Source of the DNA: Bryobacterales bacterium
GTDB taxonomy: Bacteria > Acidobacteriota > Terriglobia > Bryobacterales > Bryobacteraceae
Length of the DNA: 32,091 bases
Direction: 5' to 3'
Assembly: GCA_003135055.1 (NCBI GenBank)
Contig: PLDF01000482.1
Span: 1-32,091 of the forward strand
The position numbers and the translations under genes were made by a program. Under the pieces are notes generated by a model. That model was not told the DNA's origin. It saw nothing but the letters and a program-made list of their open reading frames with translations, and ran no database searches. Numbering within the stretch: the stretch's first letter is position 1; every line of letters starts with the position of its first letter. Positions 7,606-14,348 of the stretch are shown one piece after another.

Positions 7606-8058
7606 ATGCTCCAAAGCCCGATGATTCGCCTCTTCAGACCGCGCGCCGCCGCTGCCGGATCTCCTACGCCCCTCGGCCATCTGGAAACCCAGGTCATGGA
7701 TATTCTCTGGTCCGGCGGCGAGAGCAACGTTCGCGAGGTGGCGCAGCAGCTTCAGCGCCCGTTGGCCTATACCACGGTCATGACCACCCTCGATCGCCTT
7801 TACAAGAAGGGTCTGCTCAATCGCCGCAAGTCGGAGCGCGCGTTTTTTTATTCGGCGCAAATATCCCGGCAGCAGTGGGAGCACAAGCGCGCCGGCGATT
7901 TTGTCGCCGCCTTTCTGGCGGGTTCGCAGCCCGCCGGCGAGACGCTGATTTCGTGTTTGGTGGACGCTGTCGGCACGCAGGATGAAGCCCTGCTGGACGC
8001 GTTGGAGCGCAAGATCAGGATCAAGCGCAAGGAATTGAGCCGGAGGGAAAAACCGTGA
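7606..8058 (+). CDS. BlaI/MecI-family transcriptional repressor
   Basis: A winged-helix repressor of about 150 residues. The core LGHLETQVMDILWSGGESNVREVAQQLQRPLAYTTVMTTLDRLYKKGLLNRRKSERAFFYSA is the BlaI/MecI/CopY DNA-binding domain; the C-terminal part mediates dimerisation and contains the region that is cut in the family. BlaI proteins bind palindromic operators and are inactivated when a partner M56 metallopeptidase cleaves them. That partner follows with a GTGA overlap. ATG 7606 and ATG 7621 are both possible starts. No palindrome of the classic TACA-type operator was recognised upstream, so the target genes are unknown. Confidence 0.92.
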   Translation: MLQSPMIRLFRPRAAAAGSPTPLGHLETQVMDILWSGGESNVREVAQQLQRPLAYTTVMTTLDRLYKKGLLNRRKSERAFFYSAQISRQQWEHKRAGDFVAAFLAGSQPAGETLISCLVDAVGTQDEALLDALERKIRIKRKELSRREKP

Positions 8059-9002
8059 TTCTTCCGTACACATTGCGGCTGGTGTGTCTGTGTCTAGCCT
8101 CGTTCTTCCTGGTCCATGCAGCGCTCGCGCTCGCCGCGCGCTGTCTCGCGCCCGCCGCTCTCGGGTTCGCGGGGCGTCTGCCTGCGCAATCCGCCGCGCG
8201 CCTCTTGCTCGCGCTCCGGCTGTTCCCCGCCTCGGTCGCGCTGGCGGCCGTCGCCGGACTCTGCGTGCCAAGCTACCTCTCGCTCGAACAGGAAGACGGC
8301 GCGGAATTCGTCGGCCTGACTTGTCTAGCCGCCGCCCTGTTCGGCGCTGCGATTTGGACCATTTCGTGGGCTCGCAGTTTGCGTGCGGCGATCCGTTCGC
8401 ACCGCTACGTCCGCCAATGCAGGCGCGCCGGCTCCATATGGATCGCCGATGGATCGGCGCCGTTTCTCGGCCTCGCCGGCATCGTGCGTCCCAAGCTGAT
8501 CGTTTCGCGCTCGGTAGCGGACGCCCTCGACCGCGATCAGCTCACGGCCGCCATCCGTCATGAGCGCGCGCACCAAAGCTCGGCCGATAATCTCAAGCGC
8601 CTGCTTCTGCTGCTGGCGCCGGACGCCCTGCCATTCCTGCGAGGATTCGCCTCCGTAGAGCGCGCCTGGTTTCGCTTCACCGAGTGGGCCGCCGACGATC
8701 GGGCCGTCTCCCAGGACGCCGCCTGTTCGCTCTCACTGGCCGAAGCTCTGGTCCGCGTAGCGCGTTTGGGCGCGGCCGCGCAAGCATCGCCGCTCATGAG
8801 CCACTTCGTTGCGCCAAGCGTCGATATCTCAGTTCGCGTGGAGCGGCTGCTGAGCCCCACTATTGAAGCCGCTGCGCGCAAACCGGGGCGGAGAATCGCT
8901 CTCAGCGGGGCACTGATCGCATTCCCCGCCGCAGTATTGGCGATCGCCCAGCCCGCGACTCTACGCTCGGTCCACGGACTGCTTGAGCGCCTGATGCGCT
9001 AA
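8055..9002 (+). CDS. M56 (BlaR1-like) membrane metallopeptidase
   Basis: A 315-residue membrane protein of peptidase family M56. Hydrophobic segments near residues 5-28, 50-75 and 85-105 and one near 280-300 anchor it in the inner membrane. The zinc site is HERAH (His169, Glu170, His173), with the likely third ligand Glu210 in FTEWAADD. In the BlaR1 system such a protease is triggered by a signal and cleaves the BlaI repressor. This copy has no penicillin-binding sensor domain after the last membrane segment, so its signal is not beta-lactam binding by a classic sensor. GTG start overlapping the blaI stop. Confidence 0.9.
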   Translation: MILPYTLRLVCLCLASFFLVHAALALAARCLAPAALGFAGRLPAQSAARLLLALRLFPASVALAAVAGLCVPSYLSLEQEDGAEFVGLTCLAAALFGAAIWTISWARSLRAAIRSHRYVRQCRRAGSIWIADGSAPFLGLAGIVRPKLIVSRSVADALDRDQLTAAIRHERAHQSSADNLKRLLLLLAPDALPFLRGFASVERAWFRFTEWAADDRAVSQDAACSLSLAEALVRVARLGAAAQASPLMSHFVAPSVDISVRVERLLSPTIEAAARKPGRRIALSGALIAFPAAVLAIAQPATLRSVHGLLERLMR

Positions 9003-9166
9003 TTTATTTCTCGCCAATCACCTTGGCGGGTGAGGCATAGTCTTCACCGCGCCTTCGCGTCGAAAATCACAGCCTCCACCTTTCCGCCCATCCCAATTAC
9101 GATCAATGGTAGTAGACCCCCGACCTTTTGTAGCCTAGTTGTATTCCAAATTCAGGTGGGAGGATC

Positions 9167-12097
9167 ATGCTTCGATCATTCGCATTGCTTGCGGTCTTCG
9201 TTTACGCGTTTTCGTTGAACGCCCAGACGCCCGATACGGCGACCATCAACGGCAAGGTCACCGACAGCGCCAAGGCTGCAGTCGTGGGAGTCCGGATCAC
9301 CGTCAAGAATTCGCAAACCGGCTTGCAGCGCGCCACGCAGACCGATGCGTCCGGCGCCTATTCCGTTCCCGGTCTGCCGGTAGCCGGCAGCTATGAGGTC
9401 ACTGCCGCCAAGCAAGGTTTCGCCGACGCAAAACTGGCCGATATCGCTCTTGAAGGCGACTCCACCTCCAACATCGATCTGCAACTCAACGTCGCCGCCG
9501 GTCAGACCCGCATCACCGTCACCGGCACGGTAGGCGGGGTTCGCGCCGATGAGCCGCAACTCGGAACGCTTCTAACCGGGAAACAGATCGAAGAGACTCC
9601 TCTGCTGGGCCAGCGCATCACGTATCTGCCGATGCTCAACGCCGCCAATCGCCCCGCGATTAACATGGGCGACGTTTTCATGAATGAGAACCTGTTCACC
9701 ACCAACGGCGCCGGCCGCCGTCAGGCGTGGTTCGAAGCGGATGGCAGCAATGCCAGCGATTTCTGGGGCCGCCAGACCATTTTCAACAATATTCCACGCG
9801 CGGCTGTGCAAGAGATGGACGTACTGACCAATGCCTTTTCCGCCGAGTACGGCGCTACCACCGGCAGCGTCGTCAATATTATCACCAAGACCGGCGGCAG
9901 CGGTTTTCACGGGGAAGCCATGGAACTGTGGCGCCCTTCGGACACAGAGGCGGCGCTTTCCGGCTTCAACAGCAACAACGCCGCCAGCGGCAACGATATC
10001 ACCAACGACACGCTGGGGCAGAGCGATCTCTCGCTCTCCGGTCCCCTTGGGTCGGATGGGAAAACGCATTTCTTCCTCTCCGGCGAATTCAGCCGCGAGA
10101 ACCGCGCTTCTCCCGTGATTTCGCCCGTGGCGCCCGGCAATTTTATCGGCCACTACCGCGGCTGGCTGGGCTTCTTGCGTATCGATCATCAGATCAATGA
10201 GAAAAACAACCTGTTCTTCAGGAGCGATGCGGATTCGTTTTATGACACGAACCCGAACGGCTCGGTGGGCGGCAACAGTCTCCCCACCGTCGACCGTGTC
10301 TTTTATAAGCGTACTTACTCGGAAGAGATCGGGGAAACCGATATCATAAGCCCCACGCTGGTCAACAACGTTCGCTTGCAGTTTCAGCTAGGCGACCCCA
10401 TTACCCAGTTCATTCCCGCGATTAACGGCACGGAATACAGCGTCCCCATCTCCACCGGCGGCACCTTCACCTCCGGTACCTCGCAAGGCGCGCTGCTCAT
10501 GAACCGCCAGTATGAAGCTAACGACATTATGTCGGCGGCCTGGGGCCATCACACGGTTAAGTTCGGGGCCGATGTCATCTTTGCCCACAACGGCGGCAAT
10601 AGCAAGGAAATCGGCGGACCCATTTATGACGGCGAGTTCATTTACAACACCTGCACGGCGGCTTTGAGCGTCTGCGAAAGCTCCACGTATCTCGGCAACA
10701 TCGCCAATGTCAAGAGTTATACCCAGAGTTATGGCAATGCCGCCTACACGGTGAACGACACTTTGTATTCCTTCTTCGTTCAGGACGATTGGAAGGTCCG
10801 TCAGAACCTGACCGTGAACCTCGGTCTGCGTTACGAGCGCCAGACTTTTACCGACTCCAACAAGGATTTCGCGCCTCGCGTTGGCTTCGCCTACAGCGTC
10901 CACGGCGATGGTAAGACGGTGATCCGCGGCGGATTCGGCGTTTACTATTCGCAGGTGGTAGATAACTCCGAGGCCAACTACGCGCTCACCGGACCCACTG
11001 GCGTATTCAATTACGTCGCTTCCCCCGGACAGGTGGGCTTCCCCGTCAGCGTGGCCGCCGCGCCGCTGCCCGCTTTTCCCGCTGGCGCCGTCGCGCCCTT
11101 GCGCAGCCTCTATCTCCGCCCGGGCGACGCGTCTTATTACAATCAGTTCTTCCCTGCCAGCACGCTGGTCAACTATCAGAATGGCCTCTGGAACCCCTAC
11201 TCGGAGCAGTGGACCTTTGGCATCCAGCGCCAGCTTGTCCCCGGTTGGGTGTTGAGCGTCGATTACGTGGGCGCACACTCATTGCGCATCGTGCGCCCGC
11301 TCGACGTCGATCCGCCGACGTCCTTCATTCGCACTGCGCCGTTGCAGGCTCGCACCGCGCAGGCCGCTAACTGCACCCGGCCCTATTGGATCTATTGGTA
11401 TAAGCAGGAGGGCACGACTTGTAACCCTGTCACTGCCACTAATCCGCAGCCGCCTTACGCCGAGATTCAGGCGGACGTCAACGATGGCTATGAGTTCTAC
11501 GACGCGCTGGACGTGAATCTGAGTCACGCCTTTAGCCGCCGCCTCTCCACGCTGATCAGTTACACTTGGTCGCACGCCATCGATAATGTGGACCCGGACG
11601 CCACCGCCCAGAATCCCAACGACCCGCTCTTCACGGGCAAGATCGAAAACGGCAACGCGCTCTTCGACCAGCGCCAGCGTCTGGTGGTCAGTGGATTCTA
11701 CATCGGCCCTGGCAAGATAGCCATCGGCGGCGTAGCCACCATGGCCTCCGGCCTGGTTTATAACATCGCTACGGGGGCCAACAATAGCGGCGACGGCGCC
11801 ACCGCGGACCGCCCCGTAATCGACGGCGTGGTAGTAGGCCGCAACACCGGCCGCGGCAACCCGATTTACGATTTCGCCCCATCTTTGGAGCGCCCGTTCG
11901 CGCTTTGGAACGAGCGCGTGCGCCTGGTCCCGCGCGTGGAAGCGTTCAACGTCTTCAACCACGCGAATTTCGCGGGCTACAGCGGCACCTGGGGCAACGG
12001 CGCCACCGCCGGCGCCGGCTTCGGCGCCCCGCTGGCGGGCATCACCAACCAGTTACCCGCGCGCTCCGTGCAGTTCTCGCTCAAGATCGCGTTCTAG
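9167..12097 (+). CDS. TonB-dependent receptor, carboxypeptidase-regulatory domain type
   Basis: A 976-residue outer-membrane protein. A signal peptide (about residues 1-20, ending FSLNAQ) is followed by a carboxypeptidase regulatory-like domain (about 25-110: ATINGKVTDSAKAAVVGVRITVKNSQTGLQRATQTDASGAYSVPGLPVAGSYEVTA). Next come a plug domain (about 125-240, with AVQEMDVLTNAFSAEYGATTGSVVNIITKTG) and a beta-barrel that ends in the aromatic RSVQFSLKIAF. This Oar-like architecture is heavily expanded in Acidobacteria. Such receptors import or bind large substrates using energy from TonB; which substrate is not visible. GGAGG lies 6 nt before the ATG. It follows the BlaI/M56 pair on the same strand after 164 bp, which hints at, but does not prove, shared control. 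Confidence 0.93.
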   Translation: MLRSFALLAVFVYAFSLNAQTPDTATINGKVTDSAKAAVVGVRITVKNSQTGLQRATQTDASGAYSVPGLPVAGSYEVTAAKQGFADAKLADIALEGDSTSNIDLQLNVAAGQTRITVTGTVGGVRADEPQLGTLLTGKQIEETPLLGQRITYLPMLNAANRPAINMGDVFMNENLFTTNGAGRRQAWFEADGSNASDFWGRQTIFNNIPRAAVQEMDVLTNAFSAEYGATTGSVVNIITKTGGSGFHGEAMELWRPSDTEAALSGFNSNNAASGNDITNDTLGQSDLSLSGPLGSDGKTHFFLSGEFSRENRASPVISPVAPGNFIGHYRGWLGFLRIDHQINEKNNLFFRSDADSFYDTNPNGSVGGNSLPTVDRVFYKRTYSEEIGETDIISPTLVNNVRLQFQLGDPITQFIPAINGTEYSVPISTGGTFTSGTSQGALLMNRQYEANDIMSAAWGHHTVKFGADVIFAHNGGNSKEIGGPIYDGEFIYNTCTAALSVCESSTYLGNIANVKSYTQSYGNAAYTVNDTLYSFFVQDDWKVRQNLTVNLGLRYERQTFTDSNKDFAPRVGFAYSVHGDGKTVIRGGFGVYYSQVVDNSEANYALTGPTGVFNYVASPGQVGFPVSVAAAPLPAFPAGAVAPLRSLYLRPGDASYYNQFFPASTLVNYQNGLWNPYSEQWTFGIQRQLVPGWVLSVDYVGAHSLRIVRPLDVDPPTSFIRTAPLQARTAQAANCTRPYWIYWYKQEGTTCNPVTATNPQPPYAEIQADVNDGYEFYDALDVNLSHAFSRRLSTLISYTWSHAIDNVDPDATAQNPNDPLFTGKIENGNALFDQRQRLVVSGFYIGPGKIAIGGVATMASGLVYNIATGANNSGDGATADRPVIDGVVVGRNTGRGNPIYDFAPSLERPFALWNERVRLVPRVEAFNVFNHANFAGYSGTWGNGATAGAGFGAPLAGITNQLPARSVQFSLKIAF

Positions 12098-12100
12098 TGG

Positions 12101-12138
12101 GACCGGCCTCCCGGCCGGTCGGCGCGCCAGAGGCGCGC
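12101..12138. repeat. Twin hairpin after the receptor gene
   Basis: Two perfect hairpins in a row: GACCGGCC-TCCC-GGCCGGTC (12101-12120) and GCGCGCC-AGA-GGCGCGC (12122-12138), starting 3 nt after the receptor stop and preceded by GTGG. There is no run of T after them, so they are not a classic intrinsic terminator, though they may protect the mRNA 3' end. Confidence 0.6.
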
Positions 12139-12155
12139 TCTCGCGCGGGTTTCAA

Positions 12156-12230
12156 GGGTTGTTGAACTTGATCGGAGTTGGGTAACGAGTTATCGGCGCC
12201 CTTCACGGATTCCCTCGCCAAGCCAGCATT
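12156..12230 (+). pseudogene. Decayed fragment of a nucleotidyltransferase gene
   Basis: One frame reads GLLNLIGVG, a stop, then RVIGALHGFPRQASID. This lines up with IELLNSNGVEY, VGG and AFHGFPRYTGGLD of the nucleotidyltransferase at 13011-13475. The fragment has an in-frame stop (12183-12185) and lacks four codons after the Gly-Gly motif. It is only about 75 bp long and cannot make a functional protein. Confidence 0.55.
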
Positions 12231-12257
12231 GACGCCGGTAGGACGTATTGTCATACT
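12229..12257 (+). promoter_or_regulatory. Candidate promoter of the second mazEF operon
   Basis: TTGACG (12229-12234), a 17-nt spacer and CATACT (12252-12257) form a good sigma-70-type promoter. The expected transcript start is at about 12264, which is the A of the antitoxin ATG, so the mRNA would be leaderless. The promoter overlaps the end of the decayed nucleotidyltransferase fragment. Confidence 0.5.
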
Positions 12258-12263
12258 AAAGGC

Positions 12264-12497
12264 ATGGTCCGGAAGATTGCCGTAACGCTCGACCACAAGA
12301 CTGTGACGGATCTGGATCGGTGGGTTCGCGAAGGCCGCTACCCCAATCGCAGTCGCGCGCTTCAATCGGCGGTCGACCTCCTCACCGAACGGGAAAAGCG
12401 AAGCCGTCTGGCTCGTGAGCTAAAGAAGCTTGATCCCATCGAAGAACAAGGCCTTGCCGAAGAGGGAATCGGGGATTCGTCTTGGCCGCGATTCTGA
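12264..12497 (+). CDS. Ribbon-helix-helix antitoxin (MazE-like partner of MazF)
   Basis: A 77-residue antitoxin. The N-terminal ribbon-helix-helix domain (RKIAVTLDHKTVTDLDRWVREGRYPNRSRALQSAVDLL, about residues 3-42) binds DNA as a dimer. The charged C-terminal tail should occupy the toxin. It overlaps the MazF-family toxin gene by 16 nt. This is a different antitoxin fold from the AbrB-type MazE at 1840-2088, so the two mazEF-like operons in this window are not recent duplicates of each other. Confidence 0.88.
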   Translation: MVRKIAVTLDHKTVTDLDRWVREGRYPNRSRALQSAVDLLTEREKRSRLARELKKLDPIEEQGLAEEGIGDSSWPRF

Positions 12498-12817
12498 GAG
12501 GAGAGATCTACTGGGCCGATCTCGATCCTGTTCGTGGGAGAGAGCAGGCCGGCTTGCGACCGGTATTGGTTCTGAGCAACGATCTTTTCAATCGGCGTTC
12601 CGGGACGGTGATTGCCATGGCGATCACGAGTCAACCGCAGCCGGCAGGCTTCCCGCTCACGCTGGCGCTGCCACCGGGCTGTCTGCCACGAGAGTCGTGG
12701 GTCAAGATTTCCCAGGTCCGAACGATTTCGGTCGAGCGTATCGGAAAGCGCGCAGGTGAAGTTGATCAAGAAGATCTCGCTCAAATCGTCAGCGGGTTGC
12801 AGGAGTTGATTTCATAG
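12482..12817 (+). CDS. MazF/PemK family mRNA interferase toxin
   Basis: A 111-residue toxin with the complete MazF core: ILRGEIYWADLDPVRGREQAGLRPVLVLSND, then TVIAMAITSQPQPAGFPLTLAL and SWVKISQVRTISVERIGKRAGEV. The start is a TTG (12482) that lies inside the antitoxin frame, giving a 16-nt overlap and probable coupling. MazF proteins cut mRNA at specific short motifs when the antitoxin is degraded. The last 12 codons (about AQIVSGLQELIS) recur in degraded form at 13496-13530, see that entry. It appears intact. Confidence 0.92.
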   Translation: MAAILRGEIYWADLDPVRGREQAGLRPVLVLSNDLFNRRSGTVIAMAITSQPQPAGFPLTLALPPGCLPRESWVKISQVRTISVERIGKRAGEVDQEDLAQIVSGLQELIS

Positions 12818-12823
12818 CTCCGA

Positions 12824-13069
12824 ATGGACGCTTCTGACGACAGACTTGCCCTTGAGCCCGGCCCGGCGGATAATACAAGTGTGGAGAAAACGGGCCAAAT
12901 TTTTACGAGTTTCGAGGATGCCGGCGAGGCCGATGCGCGATATGACGCGTCGCTCACCCCGCAAGAGCGTTTGAGAATACTGATCGATCTCCGGGACCGA
13001 CGCCACCCCGATGCCGCTGAACAAAGACTTGCGCGAGTTTATCGAATTATTGAACTCGAACGGAGTTGA
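12824..13069 (+). CDS. Small conserved-type protein paired with the nucleotidyltransferase
   Basis: An 81-residue acidic protein of unknown fold. The C-terminal part LTPQERLRILIDLRDRRHPDAAEQRLARVYRIIEL is helical and highly charged. From memory, small proteins with this kind of ERLRIL...RL-x-RV ending often precede nucleotidyltransferases of the type found here. It overlaps the nucleotidyltransferase by 59 nt, in a different frame, which makes co-expression very likely. It could be the partner (antitoxin-like or substrate-presenting) of that enzyme; there is no direct evidence for a role. It starts 6 nt after the mazF stop and may share its transcript. Confidence 0.6.
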   Translation: MDASDDRLALEPGPADNTSVEKTGQIFTSFEDAGEADARYDASLTPQERLRILIDLRDRRHPDAAEQRLARVYRIIELERS

Positions 13070-13475
13070 GTATCCGGATGTGGGGGGCTTTGCGGTCGCT
13101 TTTCACGGGTTTCCCCGTTATACCGGCGGTCTCGATCTTTTGGTGCGGCCCATCAAAGCGAACGCGGAGCGAGTGATCTCTGCTCTCTCGCAATTTGGGT
13201 TCGGAAAAGCAGGAATCGAAGTCGCGGATCTCCAGTCGTCCGGCATGATAATCCAATTAGGAGTGCAGCCGAACCGAATTGATCTGTTGACCGCAATCTC
13301 CGGCGTCGGTTTTGATGAGGCATGGGCAACTCGCAGGTACGCGGAGTTGGAAGGCGTGCCCACTCAGTTCATTGGCCGCGCATCGCTGCTTAACAATAAA
13401 GAAAGTACGGGCCGCGCGAAGGATCTTGGCGACGCGGAAGAATTGCGAAAGCGTGTCCCGGAGCCGAATGGCTGA
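13011..13475 (+). CDS. Nucleotidyltransferase-fold protein with a damaged active site
   Basis: A 154-residue protein of the minimal nucleotidyltransferase superfamily (DUF6036/AbiEii-like branch). MPLNKDLREFIELLNSNGVEY and VGGFAVAFHGFPRYTG give the Gly-Gly motif; PNRIDLLTAISGVGFDEAW and NKESTGRAKDLGDAEEL follow in the usual order. The family needs an Asp-x-Asp pair (TGDLD) for metal binding. Here the text is TGGLD, so the first Asp is replaced by Gly, which a single A-to-G change explains (GAT to GGT). It may be catalytically dead, keeping only a binding role, or be an early pseudogene. It overlaps the upstream small gene by 59 nt. Confidence 0.8.
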   Translation: MPLNKDLREFIELLNSNGVEYPDVGGFAVAFHGFPRYTGGLDLLVRPIKANAERVISALSQFGFGKAGIEVADLQSSGMIIQLGVQPNRIDLLTAISGVGFDEAWATRRYAELEGVPTQFIGRASLLNNKESTGRAKDLGDAEELRKRVPEPNG

Positions 13476-13495
13476 GCGTTCTACAGACTCTCAGC

Positions 13496-13534
13496 CTCAG
13501 ATCGCGGGCGGGTTGCAGGAATTGATTCATGGCT
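13496..13534 (+). repeat. Fragment of a mazF 3' end (degenerate direct repeat)
   Basis: Codons here read PQIAGGLQELIH, matching AQIVSGLQELIS at the end of the MazF toxin (12779-12814). At DNA level GCGGGTTGCAGGAATTGATT (13508-13527) differs from 12792-12811 at one base. The two copies flank the nucleotidyltransferase pair almost exactly. No upstream mazF sequence remains, so it is a 3' relic. Confidence 0.6.
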
Positions 13535-13568
13535 TCATCGCCTGGCTCACCAGCCATAATGGTCTTCG

Positions 13569-13904
13569 ATGCTCAAGCTCTACCTGAAACCCAACTGCAG
13601 CACCTGCCGCAAGGCGAGAACCTTGCTACGTGAAAAAGGAGCCGCCTTCCAGGAAGTCGATCTCAACCAGGGCCTCTCCGCAACCGAGCTCGACAGGCTG
13701 ATCGGCGCCCGCGATTACCGGCAGTTCCTGAACACGCGCAACGAACTTTATCGCGAGCGCGCCATGAAACAGAATCCTCCATCGCGAGCGGAAGCCCTGC
13801 GTCTGATGTCGCAGCACCCGAACCTCATCAAGCGCCCCATCCTGGTTCAAGGCGCGCGCATCGTCCTCGGATGCGACGAAGAAGCCATCGCCGCTCTGGT
13901 GTAG
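13569..13904 (+). CDS. ArsC/Spx-family thioredoxin-fold protein
   Basis: A 111-residue protein of the ArsC-like family. MLKLYLKPNCSTCRKARTLLREKGAAFQEVDLNQ contains a CxxC redox motif at Cys10 and Cys13. NPNLIKRPILV-like sequence near residue 85 (HPNLIKRPILVQGARIVLGCDEEAI) carries the conserved RPI motif. True glutaredoxin-type arsenate reductases usually have a single Cys in this place, so this may be an Spx/YffB-like reductase rather than a dedicated arsenate reductase. No arsenic-resistance genes are nearby. It lies upstream of the microcompartment genes but is separated from them by 153 bp with a large inverted repeat. Confidence 0.85.
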   Translation: MLKLYLKPNCSTCRKARTLLREKGAAFQEVDLNQGLSATELDRLIGARDYRQFLNTRNELYRERAMKQNPPSRAEALRLMSQHPNLIKRPILVQGARIVLGCDEEAIAALV

Positions 13905-14013
13905 GTGGGGAGCGGGCCTATGGCCGGCCGGTAAGCCAACAGGCCTCAATCGCAGATCGCCGCCCAAGGGCCAAGCGCTCGGAGCGGCCCGGGGACAGGC
14001 AGGCCCGCCCCAC
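13905..14013. repeat. Long-range inverted repeat between arsC-like and BMC genes
   Basis: GTGGGGAGCGGGCCT (13905-13919) pairs with AGGCCCGCCCCAC (14001-14013) as 13-bp arms with a 2-nt bulge, enclosing 81 nt of GC-rich sequence. Just downstream a short palindrome GATAC-G-GTATC (14025-14035) stands before the BMC ribosome site GGAGG (14049-14053) and might be an operator. Confidence 0.5.
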
Positions 14014-14057
14014 TGCGCGTTTGTGATACGGTATCTTATTAACTAACTGGAGGACGC

Positions 14058-14339
14058 ATGGAGGCCCTTGGCCTGATCGAAACGAAAGGTTTGGTGGGCG
14101 CGATCGAAGCCGCGGACGCCATGTGCAAGACCGCTAACGTGGTGCTGACCGGCAAGGAATACGTGGGCGCCGGCTTGGTCTGCGTCACCGTGCGCGGTGA
14201 CGTGGGCGCGGTCAAAGCCGCTACCGACGCCGGAGCCGCCGCCGCTCGCCGTGTGGGCGAGCTGGTGAGCGTGCACGTGATTCCCCGGCCGCACGACGAA
14301 GTGGAGAAGGCGCTCCTCACCGGCGGCCTGAAGAAGTAA
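14058..14339 (+). CDS. BMC-H microcompartment shell protein (PduA/EutM-like)
   Basis: A 93-residue single-BMC-domain protein. MEALGLIETKGLVGAIEAADAMCKTANVVLTGKEYVGAGLVCVTVRGDVGAVKAATDAGAAAARRVGELVSVHVIPRPH is canonical for shell hexamers of catabolic bacterial microcompartments, which tile into the protein facets of the organelle and have a small central pore for metabolites. GGAGG lies 4 nt before the ATG. It is 9 bp upstream of a CoA-acylating aldehyde dehydrogenase, the typical cargo. It is the only shell protein in the window: there is no BMC-T trimer and no pentamer vertex protein, so a complete shell must draw on genes elsewhere. Confidence 0.96.
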   Translation: MEALGLIETKGLVGAIEAADAMCKTANVVLTGKEYVGAGLVCVTVRGDVGAVKAATDAGAAAARRVGELVSVHVIPRPHDEVEKALLTGGLKK

Positions 14340-14348
14340 AGAGGGCCG

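Noticed and set aside
12101..12138. Classic intrinsic terminator after the TonB-dependent receptor
   Set aside because: The hairpins are strong but no T-run follows; I list it as a palindromic repeat instead.
13569..13904. Dedicated arsenate reductase of an ars operon
   Set aside because: The CSTC motif and lack of any ars neighbours make a general Spx/ArsC-like protein more likely.
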